Below, one piece after another: positions 16,267-23,263 of a stretch of DNA of 64,000 bases. This DNA is from Guptibacillus hwajinpoensis (GTDB lineage: Bacteria > Bacillota > Bacilli > Bacillales > Guptibacillaceae), in NCBI RefSeq assembly GCF_001039475.1, contig NZ_LELK01000001.1:221466-285465 (forward strand), written 5' to 3'. The notes beneath the pieces are model-generated. The model made no database searches. It was not told where the DNA came from and saw nothing but the letters and a program-made list of their open reading frames with translations. Within the stretch, counting starts at the first letter, position 1. Each line of letters starts with the position of its first letter. The position numbers and the translations under genes are program-made.

Positions 16267-18045
16267 ATGTACCAATCGTTTAACCCAAACCAACTAAAGG
16301 GAACGCCTTTCTTGTTCTTTACAGGAAAGGGTGGAGTGGGGAAAACCTCTACTGCATGTGCAACGGCCATCTATTTAGCCGATACTGGAAAGAAAGTTCT
16401 GCTCGTAAGTACCGATCCTGCATCAAATTTGCAAGATGTGTTAGAAGTAGAACTAACGAATGCTCCAAAACCTGTACCGAATATGGAGAATTTGCATGCG
16501 TCTAATATTGATCCAGAACAAGCTGCGGCAGACTACCGAGAGAAGGTGGTCGGACCTTATCGTGATCAATTACCACAAGCGGCGATTAAAAGTATGGAAG
16601 AGCAACTATCGGGTGCTTGTACGGTTGAAATGGCTGCATTTGATGAGTTTTCAGCGATTATTGCGAATTCATCGATTCGGAATCAATACGACCATATCAT
16701 TTTCGACACGGCTCCTACTGGTCATACGCTACGATTGCTACAACTTCCTACAGCATGGAACGAATTCCTGAATGAGAGCACGCATGGTGCATCTTGTCTT
16801 GGCCCGCTTTCAGGATTGCAAGAAAAAAAGCAACTGTATGAACAAACGGTTAACACGCTTTCTAATAAGAATCTAACAGCGCTAATTTTAATTGCTAGAC
16901 CGGAAACGTCTTCTCTTTACGAAGCTGAACGTTCTTCAAGGGAGCTAAAAGAAATCGGCATTAAGAATCAGTTGCTCATTATGAATGGACTACTTAAGAA
17001 TCATCTTTCCCATGATGAAGTTTCTTCGGCTTTTCATATGCGACAGCAAAAAGCACTAGAAAGTTTCCCGGAAGGTCTTAAACAAGTTGTCGTCTTTTCG
17101 GTACCGTTTGTCTCCTATTCGCTCACGGGGATTGAGAATCTGAGACACCTTTTTAAGTCTTACACTCTACCGAATAAAGATGAGCACTTTATCCAAAAAG
17201 ACACTTTGCAACTCCCTGGTTTAAATAAAATGGTCAACCACTTTTCAGATCACAATCAACGAGTGATCCTGACGATGGGTAAAGGTGGCGTTGGAAAAAC
17301 GACGGTAGCTGCTTCTATTGCCGTGGGATTAGTTGAAAAAGGACACAAAGTACATTTGACGACAACAGATCCTGCTGCGCATTTGGAGTACACATTTGGT
17401 AATACTGCAGCTCATGAGAACCTTTCAATTAGCTCTATTGATCCTAAAAGTGAAGTAGAAGCCTATAAAAAGAGAGTGTTAGCACAGGCAAGCGGTGAGC
17501 TAAATGAAGCAGGAATCGCTTATCTCAAAGAAGACCTTGATTCCCCATGTACAGAAGAAATTGCTGTCTTTCGTGCGTTTGCTGAACAAGTAGATAAATG
17601 TGAGGATGAAATAGTAGTCATCGATACAGCACCGACAGGGCATACCCTCTTACTTCTTGATTCTGCAGAAGAATATCATAAAGAAATTTCTAAATCGACT
17701 GGAGATGTGCCACAAAGCGTCAAACGACTACTCCCTCGTCTGCGTAACGCAGAAGAAACCAGTGTCGTCATCGTAACGTTGGCTGAAACAACACCAGTAC
17801 TTGAAGCTGAACGATTGCAGAGAGATCTTACTCGAGCGCATATTCAGCCTGCATGGTGGGTCATTAACCAAAGCTTACATGCGACCGTCACTCAAGATCC
17901 TGTGCTTTCGGGTAGAGCTCAAACGGAGAGAAAGTGGATCGAGAAGGTTAAGGATGAGTTTGCTCAAAACACAGTCATCATCCCATGGATCAGCGAAGAA
18001 AAAATTGGTTATGAAGAAGTCAGAGAATACATGATGGAACATTAA
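16267..18045 (+). CDS. arsA: ArsA arsenite-stimulated ATPase
   Basis: A 592-residue protein made of two homologous halves, each with a deviant Walker A GKGGVGKT(S/T) (about residues 20-28 and 338-346) and a DTAPTGHTL switch II. Metal-site cysteines are visible: SGACTVEM and HGASCLGP in the first half, DSPCTEEIAVF in the second. ArsA couples ATP hydrolysis to arsenite extrusion through ArsB or Acr3. AGGGGTG precedes ATG 16267 (or GTG 16264). No membrane partner is encoded in this operon or elsewhere in the window. Confidence 0.95.
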   Translation: MYQSFNPNQLKGTPFLFFTGKGGVGKTSTACATAIYLADTGKKVLLVSTDPASNLQDVLEVELTNAPKPVPNMENLHASNIDPEQAAADYREKVVGPYRDQLPQAAIKSMEEQLSGACTVEMAAFDEFSAIIANSSIRNQYDHIIFDTAPTGHTLRLLQLPTAWNEFLNESTHGASCLGPLSGLQEKKQLYEQTVNTLSNKNLTALILIARPETSSLYEAERSSRELKEIGIKNQLLIMNGLLKNHLSHDEVSSAFHMRQQKALESFPEGLKQVVVFSVPFVSYSLTGIENLRHLFKSYTLPNKDEHFIQKDTLQLPGLNKMVNHFSDHNQRVILTMGKGGVGKTTVAASIAVGLVEKGHKVHLTTTDPAAHLEYTFGNTAAHENLSISSIDPKSEVEAYKKRVLAQASGELNEAGIAYLKEDLDSPCTEEIAVFRAFAEQVDKCEDEIVVIDTAPTGHTLLLLDSAEEYHKEISKSTGDVPQSVKRLLPRLRNAEETSVVIVTLAETTPVLEAERLQRDLTRAHIQPAWWVINQSLHATVTQDPVLSGRAQTERKWIEKVKDEFAQNTVIIPWISEEKIGYEEVREYMMEH

Positions 18046-18122
18046 CTGCAGGGTATGTACTAGGTGTTAGACTGGAGTCAAAGTTTGTAAGGTGTTAAAC
18101 CAATCATGAGAGGAGAATTTAG

Positions 18123-18392
18123 ATGAAAATCACAGAAGAAGCTAAACTAACATTAGAAAAGGTAATAGATGAAAATGGTGTTGAAGGAATTCGTGTTCAA
18201 TCCGTAAGTGGAGGCTGTTGCGGCCCTCAAATTAGTCTTTCTCTTGATGCAGCTAAAGAATCTGATTCTATCCAAACGATCAATGATATCCGAGTTGCTA
18301 TTGACCCTGAAGTTAAAGACTTAGTGGAAGAAATTACCTTAGACAAACAAGATGATCAATTTGTATTAGTAGGATTAGATAGCTGTTGTTAA
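18123..18392 (+). CDS. HesB/IscA-like small cysteine protein of the ars operon
   Basis: An 89-residue protein resembling the Fe-S biosynthesis (HesB/IscA-like) fold: an N-terminal MKITEEAKLTLEKVIDENG helix, then VQSVSGGCCGPQISLSL and a C-terminal DSCC. The Cys-Cys-Gly-Pro and terminal Cys-Cys replace the usual Cys/CGC pattern. It lies 77 bp after arsA with its own ribosome binding site and before the operon terminator, so a role in metal or sulfur handling under arsenic stress is likely but unproven. Confidence 0.65.
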   Translation: MKITEEAKLTLEKVIDENGVEGIRVQSVSGGCCGPQISLSLDAAKESDSIQTINDIRVAIDPEVKDLVEEITLDKQDDQFVLVGLDSCC

Positions 18393-18416
18393 AGACCTCC
18401 TTTGGAGGTTTTTTCT
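18392..18416 (+). terminator. Terminator of the ars operon
   Basis: ACCTCC-TTT-GGAGGT hairpin followed by six T. Confidence 0.75.
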
Positions 18417-18530
18417 ATTTATAGATCACGTTAAGCCACCTCCGTAGATCACTAGGAGATGGCTCTTTCTCATGCATTGTCAATATCTCTTATCACAGAA
18501 ATGCTTTTACAACTTTAGACATTAGAAAAC

Positions 18531-18872
18531 TTAGTAAGAGGCATTTCTTACGTTATCCTTTTCTTTGCATATAGTAGTAGCATCGGTAGAGCGATATTTT
18601 ACAATAAACGGCAGGCAAAGGAGGATTCCTACTGTATAAACTATCGCAACTACTGTCGTAGTCGAAAAAGAAAATATAGAGGTAGCATTAACAAACATGC
18701 CTAATAAACCGATCGGAACGACACTCAGTATAGCTACTAGAATTCTAGAACCGAACGTCACTTGATTAACTGTCCCACACTCTTCACATGTAATCGGTCG
18801 ATATGCAAAAAACATAGCGCGTTGAACGGTTTTCCATGAGAATTTGTTGTTACAAACGTCGCATATTGGAAT
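18531..18872 (-). CDS. cxxc_20_cxxc family membrane protein with an apparent ATT start codon
   Basis: A 113-residue protein with paired CxxC motifs, CDVC near the N-terminus and CEEC 21 residues later (TIGR04104 pattern), then two membrane helices (ILVAILSVVPIGLLGMFV and TTTVVAIVYTVGILLCLPF). The first CxxC (IPICDVCNNKFSWK) lies upstream of the first ATG at 18815. The only start that keeps it and fits AAAGGAG (18882-18888) with 9-nt spacing is ATT at 18872-18870, giving the MP-type N-terminus expected of the family. Function unknown; probably a zinc-binding membrane protein. Confidence 0.65.
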   Translation of the reverse strand: MPICDVCNNKFSWKTVQRAMFFAYRPITCEECGTVNQVTFGSRILVAILSVVPIGLLGMFVNATSIFSFSTTTVVAIVYTVGILLCLPFIVKYRSTDATTICKEKDNVRNASY

Positions 18873-19047
18873 CGTGATTCACTCCTTTTACTTTTAGTAG
18901 TATTTTTCCATTTTAACAAATTTTGTTTGGGTTCACATTACATTCATATCGTGTCTAATTATTCAGTCTGTTAAGCTATGGAAGGAGAGCGTTTGTAGGC
19001 ATAGATATGGATACATAATAGACTTAACGTAAAAGGAGTACGGACCT

Positions 19048-19431
19048 TTGAGAACATTGCATCCTGTTAACTTGACTTTATTTGGTGTTTTTTTGATCAG
19101 TTTAGCGGTAATGATGCTGATCGTTTACAATGACACCGACAGTAAATACGACATGGTTATTGTCATCAGTTGTTTAGTATACTTTTTTCTTTATGTTGGT
19201 TATGTTACTATTATTGCTCTATTGAAGACGATTCGAATGAACAGAGACGAGAAGAAGGCGAGAATACTTAAATTTCTTGCATGGTTTTTGGTCTTGAGCG
19301 TAGTGGATATCGCTACGTCATTTGTTACTTCATCAGAGATCCGTTCGGAAGATTTCTTCGTACCATTTGGAATGGCGATCGGCATTGCTTTCTTCGATGT
19401 TATGTTTTTCAAAAAGAGAAGGTATTCGTGA
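19048..19431 (+). CDS. Four-helix membrane protein, unknown
   Basis: A 127-residue hydrophobic protein with about four predicted helices (LTLFGVFLISLAVMMLIVY, MVIVISCLVYFFLYVGYV, FLAWFLVLSVVDIATSFV, FVPFGMAIGIAFFDVMFF) and a basic loop RMNRDEKKAR. Start TTG 19048 follows AAAAGGAG. No recognised family or operon partner. Confidence 0.6.
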   Translation: MRTLHPVNLTLFGVFLISLAVMMLIVYNDTDSKYDMVIVISCLVYFFLYVGYVTIIALLKTIRMNRDEKKARILKFLAWFLVLSVVDIATSFVTSSEIRSEDFFVPFGMAIGIAFFDVMFFKKRRYS

Positions 19432-19536
19432 CGCGACAAAAGAAATGTATCAAGACGTAACTTCTAAATCTGGAGTGCGTCTTTTTATTAATTGAGTGTT
19501 TCCGTGCAATGGAGAACTAGTAAAAGGAGTTCGTGT

Positions 19537-20436
19537 ATGAAAATAAAAGGAATTATATTCGTCTTGCTAGGGGCTGGCAGCTTCGGATTCACGCCAGTTT
19601 TTGTAAAGACGGGCTTTGGGTATGGGTATTCTTTAGGACAAATTAACATTGCTCAGATGGTTCTTGCCTTCATTCTGTTGTCGAGTCTTAGCTTGATACT
19701 TGGATTGAAAGTAAAAAACTTATCAAAAAGTGATTACATTAAAATTATGATTACTGGTACTGCCATGGGGCTAACAAGTGTTTTCTATTACGGCGCGATG
19801 TTATATTTAAGCGCTTCATTAGCGATTATCCTGCTCTTTCAATTTGTATGGATCGGCATGATCTATGAGTGGGTCTTCAGCAAAGTTAAACCAACGAGAG
19901 TGAATGTCCTCTCCTTACTCGTGACGTTAACGGGCGTTGTATTCGCCTCGAACCTCATCGCTGGGGATGCGTCTGCCTTTCATCCAATCGGTTTACTTCT
20001 CGGATTTTTAGCAGGCGCTTCTTATGCAGGGTTTATTTTCTTCAGCGGTCAAGTTGCGACGCGCTCGCATCCTATTGTTCGGAGTGTATTAATGGTGGCC
20101 GGATCTATGGTTCTTGTGTTGGTCGTCTTCGTGCGAGATATTCCCACAATACCCATCACGGATGGTCGGATGTGGATATTAGGAACAGGTCTTGCGCTTG
20201 TCGGTGGCGTCATCCCAACGTTGTTCTTTGCAAAAGGTGCGCCGCTCATTACAGGAAGACTCGCGAATGTGTTGAGTTCAATCGAGCTACCAGTCGCCAT
20301 CATTTCAGCAATGATTGTGTTATCGGAATCCGTTTCGTTCTTACAATGGGTAGGAGTGCTGTTAATCGTTGTAGCGATTATCATTAATGAACTCGGGTGT
20401 ATGATGAAAGGGAAAGCAGTTAGCGATCAAGGATGA
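19537..20436 (+). CDS. EamA (DMT) family transporter
   Basis: A 299-residue protein with ten predicted helices arranged as two EamA repeats, characteristic of drug/metabolite exporters (RhaT/YdcZ-like). It starts MKIKGIIFVLLGAGSFGFTPVF and carries the typical helix-end patterns in each half (MGLTSVFYYGAML; LLQ/FFSGQVA). Start ATG 19537 with AAAAGGAG; the frame is open upstream but has no good start. Substrate unknown. Confidence 0.85.
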   Translation: MKIKGIIFVLLGAGSFGFTPVFVKTGFGYGYSLGQINIAQMVLAFILLSSLSLILGLKVKNLSKSDYIKIMITGTAMGLTSVFYYGAMLYLSASLAIILLFQFVWIGMIYEWVFSKVKPTRVNVLSLLVTLTGVVFASNLIAGDASAFHPIGLLLGFLAGASYAGFIFFSGQVATRSHPIVRSVLMVAGSMVLVLVVFVRDIPTIPITDGRMWILGTGLALVGGVIPTLFFAKGAPLITGRLANVLSSIELPVAIISAMIVLSESVSFLQWVGVLLIVVAIIINELGCMMKGKAVSDQG

Positions 20437-20568
20437 GAATGTGATGGAACATGGATGACCTTCTTCAGGAAATGCTTCGTGGTTCGACCGATCCTGTTTT
20501 TCTATAACCAAGATAAACAATACACATCAATATGAAAGTGATTTAAAAAGGAGAGTAGCGAAAGTACG

Positions 20569-21066
20569 ATGATGTATAACATAAGACAAATGATTAGATC
20601 AGATTGGAACGAAGTGAAAGAAATCTATCGATTAGGTATTGAGACAGGCAACGCCACGTTTGAAAAAGAAGTGCCTTCATATGAGAGTTTCGTCTCTAAT
20701 GCAGTTTTAGAATGTACACTAGTCGCGACGGACGAAGCTGGTATACAAGGGTGGTGCAAGTTAAACAAATCGTCGAATCGATATGTGTATCGAGGCCTTG
20801 GTGAAGTAAGTACCTATGTTCACCCTCGTGAAAAAGGGAAGGGACTGGGAGATTTGTTAGTACATACCCTGACTCAGACATCTGAAGAAAATGGCTTTTG
20901 GACACTCAGTGCTGGGATCTTTCCTGAAAATGTCGCAAGTATCAAGTTACATAGCAAACATGGATTTGAAGAAGTCGGAGTACGGAAAAGGGTAGGTCAA
21001 ATGCAAAATGGCCAATGGAGAGATGTGATTCTTTTTGAAAGAAGAAGTGGAAGAGTGGGAGTTTAA
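20569..21066 (+). CDS. GNAT N-acetyltransferase (phosphinothricin acetyltransferase-like)
   Basis: A 165-residue GNAT protein close in layout to the phosphinothricin/methionine-sulfone acetyltransferases: IRQMIRSDWNEVKEIYRLGIETGNATFEKE at the N-terminus, VSTYVHPREKGKGLGDLLVHTL as acetyl-CoA loop (KGxGxG) at about residues 84-105, then ENVASIKLHSKHGFEEVGVRKRVGQ. These enzymes acetylate amino-acid analogues or methionine derivatives. AAAAGGAG upstream. Substrate assignment is by family only. Confidence 0.85.
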   Translation: MMYNIRQMIRSDWNEVKEIYRLGIETGNATFEKEVPSYESFVSNAVLECTLVATDEAGIQGWCKLNKSSNRYVYRGLGEVSTYVHPREKGKGLGDLLVHTLTQTSEENGFWTLSAGIFPENVASIKLHSKHGFEEVGVRKRVGQMQNGQWRDVILFERRSGRVGV

Positions 21067-21138
21067 GCGTAAATAGGAGAACAGATAACACTAAAATGCA
21101 GTACCTGGTGGATGGAGTAGTGTTTAAAGGAGGATTAT

Positions 21139-21687
21139 GTGAAATTCGCAAAGTATATTATTTTGTCATTGATGTTGAGTATGCTATTTGGATGTAACGA
21201 TTCAAATGAAGCGGAAGAATCTAATAATAATAGTCTACCCGTAGATTCTTCTATGGCTGATGAGAAAGGGACGCCTGTTGATGTTGATCGTAAGGTGATT
21301 CAAAACATTGATTGGGAAGTATCAGAAACATTCAATTCTGGCAGTTTTGTAATGAGAGGGCTTCCTGAAAAAGTCGCGTTTATTGATGAACCATTTAAAG
21401 AGAATATTGGAAATAAATATATGTGGCATTTTTGGGGTGACATACCTGATGGAAAGTTAACGGTATTAGCTATTAAAGAAGGGAGTAATGAAATTGTTCC
21501 TGCACTAATAGTATCTTCTTTTGAAGATGAACGACATGTTTGGACCTCTGATTCTCCTGCTGGACCAAACAATGGCGCCGATGCTCATTTGCCTTCTAAT
21601 ATGAAGTTAAATGAGAAAGGGAAATGGGCACTGCTGGTTTATCTTGGAGAGAACCACGTTGACAATATAGTAGTTGAGGTTAACTAA
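21139..21687 (+). CDS. Putative lipoprotein, unknown
   Basis: A 182-residue secreted lipoprotein. The signal peptide MKFAKYIILSLMLSMLFGC ends in a lipobox (LFGC, Cys19), followed by an acidic linker. The mature domain (WEVSETFNSGSFVMRGLPEKV, WHFWGDIPDGKLTVLAIKEG) looks like a small beta-sandwich of about 120 residues. Start GTG 21139 follows AAAGGAGG. No family recognised. Confidence 0.65.
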   Translation: MKFAKYIILSLMLSMLFGCNDSNEAEESNNNSLPVDSSMADEKGTPVDVDRKVIQNIDWEVSETFNSGSFVMRGLPEKVAFIDEPFKENIGNKYMWHFWGDIPDGKLTVLAIKEGSNEIVPALIVSSFEDERHVWTSDSPAGPNNGADAHLPSNMKLNEKGKWALLVYLGENHVDNIVVEVN

Positions 21688-21768
21688 ATTGTTATACTTA
21701 CAATTTTAGCTGTTTAATAGGGAGCAATCAGTTTAAGCGATCGTGTTATTCCGGTAGGAGGGTTAAAA

Positions 21769-22602
21769 ATGATTCGTGAACTTGATGAAACTGAATTCTA
21801 TAAATGCGAACCGTTAATAAATGATGTTGGACACTTGGAAGTTAAAGCTGTAATCGAAGGAAATAACCCTGGTCGGATTTTTGTAGATCATATCGATTTT
21901 CCTAAAACAGGACTTATCTGGTTGGGTAATAATGATGGTTTCTTCTTTATTGGGGATGAGAAAAATGAGTGTTTTAATAACGATATAAATGAATTTATCG
22001 ATAAGGTAGTCTATCCTGAAGCAAAGAAGCTTGGGTTAAAGAGTTTTATAGCAATCGGTAACCATGCAAGATGGGAGAAAACAATAGAGAGGATATTTAG
22101 TCATCGTCATATACAAGTATCTCATCAAAATGTTTATAAGTTGAGAAGTCACTATAAAGTTGATAATGAACCTTCAGTTAAAAATGGTTATGAAGCATTA
22201 AAAGTCGATGAATGTTTATATGAGAATGAGAAAAATTATCTTCATAACATAGAATTTTTACACTCCAAAATCTTGGGATTTTGGTCTTCTTCTGAACGGT
22301 TTTTTCGAACAGGGATTGGGTACTGTATTGTCTACCAAAATAAGATTGTGAGTTTATGTTTTTCAGGATTTGTAGCTGAGAATGTTCACGGTATAGATAT
22401 AGAAACAATAGAGGAACATCAGGGAAATAAATTAGGTCAGCATGCAGCCCACTATGTTGTCAAAGAATGTGTGAGTAATGGTATGATACCATACTGGGAT
22501 TGTGAGGAGGCAAATAAGCCTTCTAATCAAATCGCAAAGAATATTGGATTAGAAAATTATTCACATTATTTAGTATACATTTTTCCGATGGATGAAGATT
22601 GA
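21769..22602 (+). CDS. GNAT acetyltransferase (large type)
   Basis: A 277-residue protein. The C-terminal half (FFRTGIGYCIVYQNKIVSLCFSGF, then GIDIETIEEHQGNKLGQHAA, YWDCEEANKPSNQIAKNIGL) matches the GNAT_acetyltran family, with the acetyl-CoA loop HQGNKLG and an alpha-helix that ends with the N/Q-rich segment. The N-terminal half is a second, degenerate GNAT-like domain. GGAGGG precedes the ATG. Substrate unknown. Confidence 0.75.
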   Translation: MIRELDETEFYKCEPLINDVGHLEVKAVIEGNNPGRIFVDHIDFPKTGLIWLGNNDGFFFIGDEKNECFNNDINEFIDKVVYPEAKKLGLKSFIAIGNHARWEKTIERIFSHRHIQVSHQNVYKLRSHYKVDNEPSVKNGYEALKVDECLYENEKNYLHNIEFLHSKILGFWSSSERFFRTGIGYCIVYQNKIVSLCFSGFVAENVHGIDIETIEEHQGNKLGQHAAHYVVKECVSNGMIPYWDCEEANKPSNQIAKNIGLENYSHYLVYIFPMDED

Positions 22603-22688
22603 TGTGTTGTGATATTTACGTTGCGCTTCTAATGAATATCTGAGTGTTTGAGTTACGAAAATGCTTATCTTACTAATGAATACAATTA

Positions 22689-22721
22689 GGAACTTCGTGT
22701 TAAAGAAGTTCCGTTTTTTTT
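22689..22721 (+). terminator. Terminator after the large GNAT gene
   Basis: GGAACTTC...GAAGTTCC stem followed by a nine-T run. Confidence 0.85.
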
Positions 22722-22824
22722 TCAAAGAAGGTGTTTGTCCTGCCCAAGTCAACATTCATCTTCTCTAGATTTCTTAGGCCCAGCTTAATCCTTTTGTTGA
22801 CGAGGAATTGCAAGGAGCATACAC

Positions 22825-22856
22825 TATAATTAGATATTCAAACAATCGTTAGAATG
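22825..22856 (+). promoter_or_regulatory. cad promoter -10 and CadC operator
   Basis: A consensus TATAAT at 22825-22830 is followed by TATTCAAACAATCGTTAGAATG (22835-22856; dyad TATTC/GAAT with central A-T rich spacer), matching the type of site bound by CadC. No convincing -35 box is seen. Confidence 0.5.
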
Positions 22857-22867
22857 AAGGTGGAAAA

Positions 22868-23233
22868 ATGAGTGAAAAGGTAATTAAAAAAGCATCTAAA
22901 GATACATGTGATACGTTTTGTTACGATGAAGCACTTGTTCAACGAGTGCAGCCTGAAATGGAAAAAGTGGAAGGTGTAGAGTTGATTTTTAAAGCTTTAT
23001 CGGATGCGACACGTATGAAAATTGCGTATGCCTTAACGCTAGAGAAGGAACTTTGTGTTTGCGATGTGGCAAATATTATTGGTTCAACGACTGCCACCGC
23101 TTCTCATCACTTAAGGTTATTGCGAAACATGAAGTTAGCCAAATATCGTAAAGAAGGAAAACTTGTTTTTTATTCATTGGCTGACGAACATGTTCATCAG
23201 TTAGTTTCAATTGCTTTACTACATTCAAAATAA
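22868..23233 (+). CDS. cadC: CadC cadmium/lead/zinc-responsive repressor
   Basis: A 121-residue ArsR/SmtB repressor. The N-terminal KDTCDTFCYDE carries the extra CadC cysteines, ELCVCDVANII gives the helix-3 metal site, and ATASHHLRLLRNMKL is the recognition helix. Cd(II), Pb(II) or Zn(II) binding would release the operator at 22835. It is 30 bp upstream of cadA, forming a classic cadCA operon. Confidence 0.93.
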   Translation: MSEKVIKKASKDTCDTFCYDEALVQRVQPEMEKVEGVELIFKALSDATRMKIAYALTLEKELCVCDVANIIGSTTATASHHLRLLRNMKLAKYRKEGKLVFYSLADEHVHQLVSIALLHSK

Positions 23234-23263
23234 GTCTGAATGGAATAGATAGGGGGTACATCA

